19,790 nt of DNA from Fragilaria radians (lineage: Eukaryota; Bacillariophyta; Fragilariophyceae; Fragilariales; Fragilariaceae), in the NCBI GenBank assembly GCA_900642245.1, contig CAAAJI010000216.1, forward strand, positions 1-19,790, read 5' to 3'. Shown here one piece after another: positions 1 through 9,299 of this stretch; the stretch's first letter is position 1, and the number at the start of each line of letters is the position of its first letter. The notes under the pieces were generated by a model that did not search any database, was not told the origin of the DNA, and was given only the letters and a program-made list of their open reading frames with translations. A program made the translations under genes and the position numbers.

Positions 1-584
1 GAGATAAACGTCAAAGTCATGATCATGCAGCAGCATTGGCTCGACTTGAGATTAGAATTAAAGTACATGATGACCCGTCGGATATGCTCAAGGACTCGCA
101 TTATATAGCCGCCAATGCAATGATTCTATCCGTAGAGCTCTCAGGAAACGAAAGTGAGACACTTATCAAAGCCTTACTTTGTGATGCCATAGACAGTGTC
201 GGAGTACCAACTGATGCAGAATATGGGCATCAACATCAACATGAACTGTATTCATCAATGGATTCACCAAAAGAAGGAATCGCCACTGAAATTCTCCATC
301 CAATGAATGAAACAATCATTAGCTCCCAAGGGGGTATTTCTTCTACGTTATCTCCAGAAGACTACATCAAAAATGAATACAAATGCCTGACATCCACTAC
401 TATGCCTGAAGGGTTGCCTCCAACGGTGCCACTCCCCATTATTCCACCACTTGGTCCTGTCAAATCATATGATAGAAATCACGTTCCTGAAGAGAGTTCA
501 CAACAATGGATTCCAAATCCTTTTTTATCTCCAAATTCACTTGTATTGGAACAGCTTCTTATGAACAAATGGTATCAAATGTAG
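1..584 (+). CDS. DUF6824-family protein, copy 1 (3' part only)
   Basis: This is the C-terminal 193 codons of a DUF6824-type protein whose 5' part lies outside the window. The frame begins at base 3; bases 1-2 finish an Arg codon, as the complete copies show. The first residues, DKRQSHDH, match the end of the DUF6824 domain in the other copies. Next comes a well-conserved block (about 13-80 of the fragment) containing SHYIAANAMIL, ELSGNESETLIKALLCDAID and SVGVP. A divergent Pro/Ser-rich tail follows, and then a C-terminal motif, SQQWIPN plus a Leu-rich end finishing in WYQM. TAG at 582-584 ends the frame. Its tail is the most divergent of the four. The block shares GVPTDAEYG with copy 4, whereas copies 2 and 3 have GVPADSEYD. 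Function is unknown. The domain is abundant in diatoms and its basic patches would allow nucleic-acid binding, but that is inference. Confidence 0.85.
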   Translation, partial: DKRQSHDHAAALARLEIRIKVHDDPSDMLKDSHYIAANAMILSVELSGNESETLIKALLCDAIDSVGVPTDAEYGHQHQHELYSSMDSPKEGIATEILHPMNETIISSQGGISSTLSPEDYIKNEYKCLTSTTMPEGLPPTVPLPIIPPLGPVKSYDRNHVPEESSQQWIPNPFLSPNSLVLEQLLMNKWYQM

Positions 585-1680
585 GATAGAAAATGCTAGT
601 GAGAAGTAGAATGTATTTGTCCTGTCATGTCAGAAAATAGAAATTAATAGTCAAAGCATGCAAACTCATTGGAAGAGTATGCTAGCATCATTTAGTAAAC
701 AACAAAAGTTTAGTGCAGAATACATTGGAGCATGCAAGCGATACGGAAGTTGAATATAAGCATCAATATTTGTAGTGTATTACAGAATACGTCTGACTCC
801 CAGTAAGTACCACCAAAACTCTCATGTGCATTGCCTGCGTTTGCTAGGTATTTGAGACAGTAAATTGTTCCGTGCCATAGAATGGTGCTTACCTAGGTTA
901 AATTCATTTATATTCTTCATGGCTGTATTCATAAACCTGAAACATATTCTTGACAGCTTGATTCAAAAACATGAAATAAATTCTCCATTATTCACATGTA
1001 GTCTTATGCTAATATTGCTTCTGGTCGTGCTTTCTGAATTTGATTTTCAAGGTGAACTTGAACTTCCTATATTGCAACGTCTTACTTTACTACTTAAAAC
1101 AGGGCTTGACTGACATTCCATCCATTATTAGTAGTCGAAGATTAATACACTTACGGAATTGATTTCAGTGGATGAGTCAAACTTATAATGTATTCACATA
1201 TTAGTATATCAGTGAAATGTCATAACCTTATAAAATGCCCTTTTCCCAGCCAGAACCGCTATAATATTTGTACCTTAATGAGCATGAGCACCAGGTGATA
1301 TTTGGTGTAGGCCATTTTGGCATCGAAGAAATCAAAGAACACATTTCCAAACCACAGTGGCTCGAACAAGGCATTTGAGGCTTATTCCTTTAGTTCAATA
1401 CTATTCGCATAACCTTTGAATGTAGTATTTATATTTCATTTCCCTTATTCGCTGGCTGATAGTACATTAGTACTCCTATCAATGATGTAGAGGTATGACT
1501 TTTCAATATATTCAAAAATATGTAAGTACATTCTTGCAGGGTTTGCTGATGTTGCATGACGAAATCAGAAAAGAGATCTAGCACCTGAAAGGCAAAAGTG
1601 CTAGGAGGATAAATAGAGGGGAGATTATGCCTGGAAATGGATTATGAGTGAATTACACCACTAATTACTAGTGAAGAAAA
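585..1680. other. Spacer between DUF6824 copy 1 and chitinase copy 1
   Basis: I see no convincing gene here. An open frame of 82 codons at 865-1113 has no family signature and no counterpart in the other spacers. The stretch near 700-760, with a TTTAGTGCAGAATACATTGG-like core, resembles the start of the spacers after copies 2 (about 6705) and 3 (about 12930). It is therefore probably shared 3' flank of the DUF6824 gene. The rest should hold the promoter of the chitinase, but no motif stands out. Confidence 0.5.
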
Positions 1681-1800
1681 CAGTTGCGATACAGTATGAT
1701 GCCAATGCATCATCGTCGTTTTCCTTCTTGCTGATGCTATCAGCAATCCTTCAGAATATTGTAGAATCTGATGGATACATCAAATTACAGAGGTAAGACG
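1680..1800 (+). pseudogene. Possible decayed signal-peptide segment of chitinase copy 1
   Basis: Two overlapping frames together look like a secretion signal. One starts at ATGATG (about 1697) with a His/Arg-rich head (MMPMHHRR) and stops after 12 codons. The adjoining frame supplies a hydrophobic run (SFLLMLSAIL) and then runs to a GTAAGA at 1793. A single-base shift between them would give a basic head plus a hydrophobic core, as expected at the N-terminus of a secreted chitinase. The GTAAGA resembles a 5' splice site, but there is no AG acceptor before the CBM18 motif at 1862. This reading is inference; the sequence shows only two short adjacent frames. Confidence 0.3.
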
Positions 1801-1855
1801 AAAACAAATGCAACTTCCGAATGTCATATCTCAAATCTAAAATCACTGCTAACCT

Positions 1856-3072
1856 ATGAACTCATCCATTTGTTGCTCTCAATGGGGATATTGTAGTCGA
1901 AATTTGACGTCAGATTCTTCTATATCAGGTCAACATCCGAGACTAAGTGTTATAAATGATGATGATACAACTGTGTTGTCGATCCCATTTCCCAGCTATG
2001 CCGATGGAAATTGTTCCGAAGGAGACAATTTTATGTCAGTCAATTTGGGTTACTACGAGAGTTGGGCCATGTATCGTAATGCTGGATGTAATCCAGTATC
2101 CCCAGAAGATATCGATATTGATGGCAATGGATACACTCATTTGTCCTATTCTTTTGCATCCATCAATTCCCGATTCGAACTCGAACCTTGGGCTGGAGAT
2201 TACGAATCGGAAGTTCCACAGTATCTCCAATTCAATGCTCTAAAGGAGACTCATCCCTCCCTAATGATCCTGGTCCGACATTGACACGATTTTCCGACAC
2301 TGCAAAGACGGCTGCTAGACGCAAAAAATTTGCCGCATCTTGTGTGAAATTTTGTCGTACCTACAATTTCAATGGTGTCGATATAGATTGGGAATATCCC
2401 GGAGATCCCGCAAGAGGTGGTAATCCTGCAACCGACAAGAGAAACTTTGTATTGCTCATTGAGGCAATCCGATCGGCCTTTGACAATGCCAATGAGGACT
2501 TCCAACTAACCATGGCAGTACCAGTGGATCAATTTACCTTGGATCAGGGATACGATTTGTCAAGACTCGCAAACAGCATTAATTTCTTCAATCTCATGAC
2601 ATATGATATTCACGGTGACTGGGATGTCCCCAAAATAGCCGGAGCCAATACGGACATGCCATTCATCTTCGATTCTATACAGTATTTTTTAGATGAAGGT
2701 GTCTCACCAGACCAGATGGTTCTTGGATTGGCTGCCTATGGTCGGACTTATAAAATGGCCAAGAAAAACTGCAGAACAGTGGGTTGTCGCTTCATGAGTG
2801 GAGGACCTGGAGGATGTGCCGGAGGAAAAGGGTATATGCCATACTTTACCATTCAAGAATATGTGGAGAGTGGAAATTACGAATCCCTGAATTACAATGA
2901 GAATACTGGAAGCATGGAATTAGTATTGAAAGGCAATGTTTGGATCAGTTACGATTCAGTAGATACTTTTCAATTGAAGTACACATTTGCATCCCAATCT
3001 TGCTTTCGAGGAATCATGTGGTGGGCAGTAGATTTGATACAAGATGCCTTTGACTTTGATTCGTATTTTTAA
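1856..3072 (+). pseudogene. GH18 chitinase with CBM18 remnant, copy 1 (frameshifted)
   Basis: This is the most complete of three copies of a family-18 chitinase, which would hydrolyse beta-1,4-GlcNAc polymers outside the cell. The first part (1856-2284) opens with ICCSQWGYCS, the Cys-rich core of a CBM18 chitin-binding module. It then enters the TIM barrel (VNLGYYESWAMYR, YTHLSYSFASI). The second part is in another frame (about 2270-3072). It carries the active-site motif GVDIDWEYPG with the catalytic Glu at 2392-2394, then LMTYDIHGDWD, QMVLGLAAYGRTY, and the late barrel strand GIMWWAVD. Between KETHPSL and NDPGP the conserved segment carrying SxGG is missing, and the frame changes there (about 2258-2266). 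The two relic copies still show that segment (ISVGGG in copy 3, CTCTGCCGGTGGT in copy 2), so this looks like a deletion of about 35 nt, not an intron. There is also a stop at 1850 just before the CBM18 core. A sequencing or assembly error is the main alternative. Confidence 0.8.
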
Positions 3073-3530
3073 AGGACTTTGAACGAAGCTGATAGAAGGA
3101 GAGTAGAATGTGGATTGCCTATCTCACCTTTGCAAGGCTATTTCCTTCAAATCATTGACTAATCTGTCTGCTTTGAAAGTTAATAACACTCTGGTTAAAT
3201 GTTTACCATTTCTTTTATCTGACTCATTGATTTTTTATAACCATATCACTCAGATAACTCAGAGAGTGTATCATCATGCAATAGCTGTCAGCCAATTCCC
3301 ATAAAATACTTGGAGACATCCATTTCACCTTTTCACTCCTGGAATGCAAGCTCATGGCATGGGTCATTTATTTAGACCACCTCATTGATTTGCCTAACCC
3401 GTAAGGCATGATTGATTGACTGGAATCATCTAGGTAAACATTACATCTGGGTAATCCCTAACACCTCTTCCCAAACCTTAATATTTTTTGGTGCATTGAA
3501 CTCAGCAAGAAAATCAGCAAAGATGTAACA
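3073..3530. other. Spacer 3' of chitinase copy 1
   Basis: This is presumed 3' UTR and flank of the chitinase. An open frame of 64 codons (3110-3304) has no recognisable motif. I see nothing else. Confidence 0.4.
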
Positions 3531-3784
3531 CATGAGACTGCAAGCTTGGATGAAGTTATGCACACATGCAACAACCCAAAAAATAAGATATAACGCATGA
3601 GACTGCAAGCTTGGATGAAGTTATGCACCAACTACCCAAAAAATAAGATATAACACATGAGACTGCAAGCTTGGATGAAGTTATGCACCAACTACCCAAA
3701 AAATAAGATACAACACATGAGACTGCAAGCTTGGATGAAGTTATGCACGCATACAACAACCCAAAAAAGAAGATATAACACATT
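3531..3784. repeat. Tandem satellite, four units of 60-65 bp
   Basis: Four head-to-tail units begin at 3531, 3596, 3656 and 3716, each starting CATGAGACTGCAAGCTTGGA and ending in an AT-rich ACCCAAAAAATAAGATA-like stretch. The two inner units are 60 bp and almost identical. The outer units are about 5 bp longer, with ACATGCAACAACC or GCATACAACAACC where the inner ones have ACCAACTACC. Because 60 is divisible by 3, the minus strand stays open across the array and reads as a 20-residue repeat. I take that as a by-product of the period, not as a gene. Confidence 0.95.
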
Positions 3785-3877
3785 ATTATTCATTTAAAAT
3801 TGTTAGTGTTTCTTTTATGAAACATTAGGATCAGTTCATATGCATTAGCATGATGCTTCACAGTCAGTGGACCAGAC

Positions 3878-3925
3878 ATTGTCTACAGGAATGGCTAGAT
3901 TATTGTCTACAGGAATGGCTAGATT
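3878..3925. repeat. 24-bp perfect tandem duplication
   Basis: A 24-bp unit beginning ATTGTCTACAGGAATGGCTA occurs twice without a gap (3878-3901 and 3902-3925). It probably arose by replication slippage. It lies about 100 bp downstream of the 60-bp satellite and does not share its sequence. Confidence 0.95.
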
Positions 3926-5604
3926 ATTGGGCATAAGATGCTTTATATGACAACATAATTAGTGGATTAGAAACTTTAATAATATTGTTTTTGATATTAG
4001 GCTTGCCGTTTGACTTTATAGGCTTTAAGTATTGAATGGGAAAGTAGAATCGAAATTTCCGAATTCATGCATATCTTTTTAAAGTAAGATTGTAATTTTA
4101 GAGCAGCATTTTTGCATTTATTGATCATTTATTCTTTATCTGAAGCACCGCTGTTATATCGCAATCACTGGCTGAGCTGTCGAGATCATGGATAATGCAA
4201 CGAAAATTTTTGATTTTGTCATTAAGTCGGCTCCCTACTTTTCTTACCTTACGTTTTTTAAGACATGCTTGGGGCGGTGAAAATGTTCGCTTGATTTTTA
4301 CCTCCCTTAATAACAGGGGTTGTCTTTCCCAAATCAACGACGTTTGAATGGAATCAAATTCATCCTTATCAATTTCGTATTTTTCAAAATGATTTAATCA
4401 TGCATAAATATTAATTCAATATAATTGCTCATATAATTTTCGGAATCCATGCAGTTAAGTGAGGTGATGTACTCCAAAATTCGGATTCAGGTTAACCTTT
4501 CAGCAATTTTGCAACATCCGATTTGGACTGTTAACTACTCTTTTTATTGGTTATGAATCCATGCCTTGTACCTCTTTTGATTCTTAATGATTCAGAGGAT
4601 GAAGTGATTCTATTTTCAATATAAGTCAAGCATTCTGACAAACATTATGGTTTGGCCTTCAATATTGTGACTGTCTCTTAATACGTCAATCTCAAATTTG
4701 ATGCCAAAGCTTTCTTTCCTAACATGCTCTTTCTATGTAAATACTTGTTGATATCAATAGAAACAGTCATTGTCATTTCCTCTGATGCAAAAAATGCGTT
4801 AGCAACTTGATTTAAGTCAGGGCACCATCTTAATGTCAGACACAAAACCTCCCTTAAGATTTAAACTTTGATTGAATACTAGAGTAGTTTTGCCTTTTGT
4901 CAGCTTAGTTGAATTCCTTCATTTCTAATTGCGAGCTTTTTTGTAACAAATTTCATATTTATGCATTGCATCTAGATTTTGAACAATAACTACTACTCAG
5001 AAGAGATACTTTCCCAATGATTGCATAAGATCTTTGAGGCTCATGTCATCAACGACATCTTGGATTCCACAATTTCCTTGAATTTTTACTCAGAAATTTT
5101 TTAGGTTTCAGAAGTTGCAGACTTCTTAGAAAGCATGGATGGAATATAGAGTTATATATGATTTTGCCTTTTCTGAAATTTTACCAGGTCCGCTTTCATA
5201 AACTTGGTAAACTTTCAAAAGGAATAAAAATCATGATTGGATTGTCTGTCTATCGTCCGCTTTTGTATTAACTTCTCACCCCTCACTTCTTCTTTTCGAC
5301 AAATTGGATTGAACTTTTTTCGGTACAGCCCCTTATATAATTTATAAGTCCCTATAGGCAAAAAATTGTCTATCAAAAAAGGATGTAAGGGAATGCATTT
5401 TTGTTTTGGCTTCATTACTGTTCTCACCTTTGTCTTGGATAGACCCCCTCACGTTTCTCAATTATGAAATCTAGCCCCATGATGAAAAAGCCAACCAAGT
5501 GTGGGAACTTTACGACACATCGATAAGAAATGTCATTCCCTATTTGGGAGTATTAACCTTAACTCCCATTTCGTTCATTCCCAATATCTAGACTTGATTT
5601 CACC
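3926..5604. other. Long spacer upstream of DUF6824 copy 2
   Basis: No gene is supported. The minus-strand open frames at 4125-4337 and 5215-5427 lack recognisable motifs. Near 5280-5298 the stretch CCCCTCACTTCTTCTTTTC recurs at about 11568-11586 upstream of copy 3, with a looser match near 16672. The last 100 bases before 5605 resemble the 100 bases before copy 4. Both have an ATTAACCTT core, then TCGTTCAT, then CTAGACTTGATTTCACC or CTAGATTTGATTTCACC directly before the ATG. These are probably promoter or 5' UTR sequences kept with the duplicated gene. Confidence 0.5.
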
Positions 5605-6603
5605 ATGAATCGTTACGAGAGTCGCTTATTCATCATGCCTGACGACGTAACTTGCTTGGATATAATCTGCGGAACAAATGCTAGAGCCTTCAATCACCCA
5701 GGTAAGAGATGATGTGTAAATCCTCTTCATTAAATATGTTACTATTCTTCCGTAAACTCATGTATCTGAAACTCAACCCCCTCTTGAATTTCAGGAAATA
5801 AGAGATTTCGATTCTTGATCTCGTTCAATCTAGATCGGTATCGCAGAGCGAAGGGAAGAAAGCAAAAAAGCAAAGTAATCAACTCCATCGTCGACCAACT
5901 GATTTATGCCGGCTGTCGTTTCATCAAAAAGGAGGAAATGTCAGACCACTGTAAAGACATTGGCAATTTAATGAACGGCAAAAACTATGACACCGAGCGA
6001 TGGGAAGTTATGAGTCCAAAAGAAGGAAGAGTTAAGGTGGCCCATGCCTTGAGAGATAAACGTCAAAGTAATGATCACGAAGCAGCATTGGCTCGACTTG
6101 AGATTAGGACGCAAGTACATGATGACACGTCGGATCTGCTCAAGGACTCACATTATATAGCCGCCAATGCAATGATTCTAACCGTAGAGCTCTCAGGAAA
6201 CGAAAGTGAGACACTTATCAAAGCCTTACTTTGTGATGCAATAGACAGTGTTGGAGTACCAGCAGATTCAGAATATGACATTGATGATGAAGTTTGCCAG
6301 TCTTTGGATTCACCAGATGAAAAAATTGCCATTGCAAGCCTCAAGCCCTCAAAAGAAAGCTCCCCAGAGGCTCATTTCAACCTTGAACACAAGCTTTTAA
6401 GTTCCACTGAAGTGGCTGAAAGGTTTCCTACGGCATGGCCGCTCTCTGTTCCATTACCACAAAGTGCTGTTATGTCATGTGATAAGAGTCACATTTCTGA
6501 AGAAGCATCACAGCAATGGATGCCTAATCTTTCTTTATCTTCCAATGCACTTGCATTGGAACTCCTTCTTATGAACAATTGGTATAAAATGTCAAATACA
6601 TAG
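5605..6603 (+). CDS. DUF6824-family protein, copy 2 (two exons, complete)
   Basis: Exon 1 is 5605-5701, the intron is 5702-5794 (93 nt, GTAAGAG...TTTCAG, phase 1) and exon 2 is 5795-6603, giving 301 residues. The ATG sits in CACCATGAATCG, shared with copy 4. The DUF6824 signature spans the splice: DIICGTNARAFNHPG, then NKRFRFLISFN (about residues 19-44). A basic helix follows (RYRRAKGRKQKSK, about 47-59), then SIVDQLIYAGCRFIKK (about 63-78) and ERWEVMSPKEGRVKVAHALR (about 100-119), the usual end of the domain. A second conserved block (about 132-194) contains SHYIAANAMIL and ETLIKALLCDAID. The Ser/Pro-rich tail ends with SQQWMPN and a Leu-rich terminus. Function is unknown; a nuclear, DNA-binding role is a guess from the basic patches. 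It is intact, with no stop or frameshift. Confidence 0.9.
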
Positions 6604-7235
6604 ATGCTTCTGAAAAGTTAACTTATTTAGCCCTTAACATACAGATAAATTCAATATCACAATCATGCAGGGAAAGAGTATCATGAAAAATCATAAGATA
6701 AAGCAATAAGTTTAGTGCGCAACTCATTTGAAGCTTGTGTGAGATGAGTAGCATAGGGTGTCACTAGAATTCCTTTATATTTTGCTGAAAATCAATAAGA
6801 ACTGCAAAATATTGTGGAAAAATAGAATTTCTATCTGTACTTCTTCTTGATGGCATGAAAAGCTAATGTACACCTCCCTCTTATTGATGTATTTCTTAAG
6901 CGTTTGAAAAAAAATTGCACCTTCGATCAAATCCTGAAACCCTCTCTGAATTGTCATATGATTAACAGAACAAGAATTGTCAGCATGAGCTATATGTCCA
7001 ACCTGAAAATTAAATATACTATAGCTTACTTAATAACTGATTATTCCTTTGCGTCTTCAAGAATTCAGTTTCTTCTTTATCTTGTATTGAGGTATCAATC
7101 ATGCAATCATGCACATGGTGAAAATTTGAACTCCATGGAAAAGGCTTGAGAACAATGCCTTCCAATAGCCACAAAAGTGTCGATTCATACTCAACATGTA
7201 GCAATAACACAAATGAACTATCGTGAAAAATCAAA
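6604..7235. other. Spacer 3' of DUF6824 copy 2, homologous to 12852-13480
   Basis: There is no gene. Much of this spacer aligns by eye with the spacer after copy 3, including a 61-bp stretch at 6823-6883 that matches 13042-13102 with one difference. Open frames here (for example 6904-7149) are not kept between the two copies. The spacer is probably 3' UTR and flank duplicated together with the gene. Confidence 0.6.
6823..6883 (+). repeat. 61-bp conserved non-coding block, copy in module 2
   Basis: This block has 60 of 61 positions identical to 13042-13102. It starts TAGAATTTCTATCTGTACTT and ends in CACCTCCCTCTTA. It lies about 220 bp past the stop of the DUF6824 gene in both modules. A much weaker counterpart may sit near 18088-18140 after copy 4 (ATTAGAATTT, TCTTCTTG, AAAAGCTA in the same order). 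The flanks on either side are less conserved, so it could be a 3' UTR element or simply a slowly diverged patch. Confidence 0.6.
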
Positions 7236-7364
7236 GTTTTAGGGTCTTGAACCTAGGACTTTGCTACTTTAGCATGCTAATTAGTGCTATATCATCAATA
7301 GACACAGGTGAAAATCTTGTCGTAATTTAGGAAGCTTGAAAAGTCTTCCCGTACCAATGTCACA

Positions 7365-7757
7365 TTTATTTTCCCGGGCTATGCCGGCGTGACAAAAATC
7401 TTCTTCAGTCATGATATATTGGATAAAAGTTTAAGAAAGGGCATGCGATGAATTTTCGCCTAAATTTTATAGGCTAAGTATTAGTATCCCAAAGGAAGCA
7501 ATGAAATTTGATTTCCTACGAAAGTTGGGAAATGTATCGTAATTTGGAACCATATTGATCGCAATAGATACACTTACTTGTCCTATTCTTTTGCATCCAT
7601 CAATATCCGAATCGAACTCGAACTTTGGGCAGCAGTTTACGAACGGAACTCACAATATCTCCGATTCAATGCTTTAAAGAAAACCCATTCCACTCAAAAC
7701 AACCTTTTTCTCTGCCGGTGGTAAAGTATTTAATAATCCTGGCCCGACATTGACACA
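7365..7757 (+). pseudogene. GH18 chitinase fragment, copy 2
   Basis: This is a relic of the same chitinase as at 1856-3072. Matching landmarks are CCCGGGCTATGCCGG at about 7374 (against CCCAGCTATGCCGATGG), TACGAAAGTTGGGAAATGTATCGTAA at about 7518, and TTGTCCTATTCTTTTGCATC at about 7579. The segment lost from copy 1, CTCTGCCGGTGGTAAAG, is kept at about 7710. It ends at AATCCTGGCCCGACATTGACAC (about 7735-7757), where copy 1 continues toward the catalytic domain. Beyond that point the sequence is unrelated and leads into the Ty1/copia relic. Internal deletions and frame changes rule out a working product; the active-site half is gone. Confidence 0.85.
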
Positions 7758-7850
7758 TGTCATGTCACATCATCATATCACGATATATGGATTTAAACAA
7801 ATTTTTATGCTTAGTCTATCCTGTTGAGCTGAGTGAATCCAATACATGTA

Positions 7851-7866
7851 ATGTTGAATGAAAATC
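7851..7866 (+). repeat. 16-bp direct repeat, copy at the 3' side of the copia relic
   Basis: ATGTTGAATGAAAATC is identical to 10773-10788. The two copies lie close to the two ends of the copia coding sequence, one just outside the gag start. They are too long for a normal copia target duplication of about 5 bp and could be short remnants of the terminal repeats, or chance. Confidence 0.5.
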
Positions 7867-7917
7867 GAAATATTGACTAAGTCTTGTGTGCTAATTGCAC
7901 TATAATCCTCATCATCC

Positions 7918-9272
7918 ATGGATTTGTCAACTTCAATTACTTGTTTCTATTCCGTGTCCTTTGGCATTATTACTTCATTATCATTCTCTATATCATGTAT
8001 ATCATCTGATAGTTTCATTGATTCTACCTTCATCACCACATCTTCTGGAATTGACAATGGTGTAAATGATCTTGCTTTAATTAATCTGCCAGTGAGAAGA
8101 CTCATAAACTTTTAAGTTCCCTGTATATTTCCAGTTGGTCCTAAAGATATGCCTCCTACTGTTCTTGATATCATAACATCATTGCTTGGATTCACCTCTA
8201 CATGTACCTGGGCATATCCTCCAAATGGAATCCTGCAGTGCTTTTCAGCATTTGGCAATATTCCTGTAACTATTGCTTGGGGAGACAAAGTTGGAGACAC
8301 TCCACCTTTTGGAGGGAAGAAGTTTAACCACATGACTGAAAATATAACTGCATGTGTCACCATGATTGGGGGGATTTTTTGAAATGCTAGCAATGTTATC
8401 AATCCTCTGATCCGTTCCTTCACTGTACAAATCTTTCTTTCTACCTCTGGAACATGTTCTCCTGGTGCACAAACATTTAGGTGTATTCCAATTTCCAATA
8501 GTGCACTTCAACTGGTTTCAAACTCATTATCAACCAAACAGACTTGTATAATCATGCCTCTTCTCTTGTATAGATTGACCACTTTAATGAGTCCACTTGT
8601 TAAGTATTTTGATTCCTTGGAATCTAGCTTTTCCACAGTTGTAAATTGAATGCTTCTTGACGTTGTGATCAAGAATTGAGTAGAATCAACAATCATGATA
8701 TCAGCAGCAAGGATAATTGCTTGATGTAATTCCAGGATGTCCGGGGGAATTTAAATGTAGTCAGTTATCACTGCTTGAGGACATTTCCGTGTTGTCTTAC
8801 CCTGCAGACTTCCTAATTCCTTCCCAAATATTCTTTCTGCATGTAGTATATCTTTTGTTGCTATGTTTGCATGAGGGAGCAAATTATTTTTGATGATGGT
8901 CATGAAATCGTCGTATGATGGCCTTCCTATCATCTCATACAAGTTTCTTGCCTTCTTAGCCATTTCAATCTGTCGAGGGGTAAAGAATTGTGCATTTTCA
9001 TTTACTGATTGCAACAATCCACTTCCTTCAATCGGTATCTCAAAAGTATTTAATCCGGCCGGGGTCATGCAAAAATCCATTTTAAGTCCCTTTGACACAT
9101 TGGATAACCTTAAGCATCCTGGTGAAAACGATATAGTCTGGCCTCTCCGTTCTGCCTCAGAAATTGAATTGATGTTGGCAATGGAATCCTCATTAAACCA
9201 GATCACTCCATAATTAGGCAGATCAGCTTGTTGGGTATAAATGATAGCTCCTCCATTTGTTGACATCTTCAA
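7918..9272 (-). pseudogene. Copia pre-integrase region and integrase
   Basis: One reading frame holds from 9272 to about 7918 with three in-frame stops (8751-8753, 8508-8510, 8112-8114) and no shift. It reads LPNYGVIWFNEDSIANI, ARNLYEMIGRPSYDDFM, NNLLPHANIATKDILHAERI and FGKELGSLQGKT (pre-integrase region). The catalytic core follows: IPPDILELHQAIILAADIMI, then QFLITTSRS and VVNLYKRRG. Next come LVDNEFE with the second Asp and HVPEVERKICTVKER with the catalytic Glu. The end part has FPPKGGVSPTLSPQ, CRIPFGGYAQVH, ISLGPTGNIQGT and KFMSLLTGR. All three catalytic acidic residues therefore survive, although the frame is interrupted by the stops. The RT domain that should follow is absent. Confidence 0.8.
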
Positions 9273-9299
9273 AGTTCTATGTGAATCACGGATGTTCTT

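Noticed and set aside
865..1113. Plus-strand open frame of 82 codons with hydrophobic stretches
   Set aside because: It has no family motif, no upstream signal and no counterpart in the matching spacers of modules 2 and 3.
1793..1914. Intron in chitinase copy 1 from GTAAGA at 1793 to the CAG at about 1914
   Set aside because: It would remove the CBM18 core at 1862-1895, and no AG acceptor lies before that core.
2221..2300. Short intron joining the two chitinase frames
   Set aside because: No suitable GT-AG pair of reasonable length exists, and the missing residues belong to the conserved barrel core, so a deletion fits better.
3556..3783. Minus-strand repeat protein of 75 residues across the satellite
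   Set aside because: It is explained by a 60-bp period divisible by three; there is no sign of coding selection.
3531..3784. CRISPR-like array
   Set aside because: The units are contiguous repeats without unique spacers, and the DNA is eukaryotic.
4125..4337. Minus-strand open frame of 70 codons with a Lys/Arg-rich patch
   Set aside because: It has no recognisable domain, no splice context and no second copy. It could be a fragment, but there is no support.
5215..5427. Minus-strand open frame of 70 codons
   Set aside because: It is in an AT-rich spacer with no motif and is probably chance.
8149..8382. Plus-strand frame opposite the copia integrase
   Set aside because: It is a shadow; the minus strand carries clear integrase motifs over the same bases.
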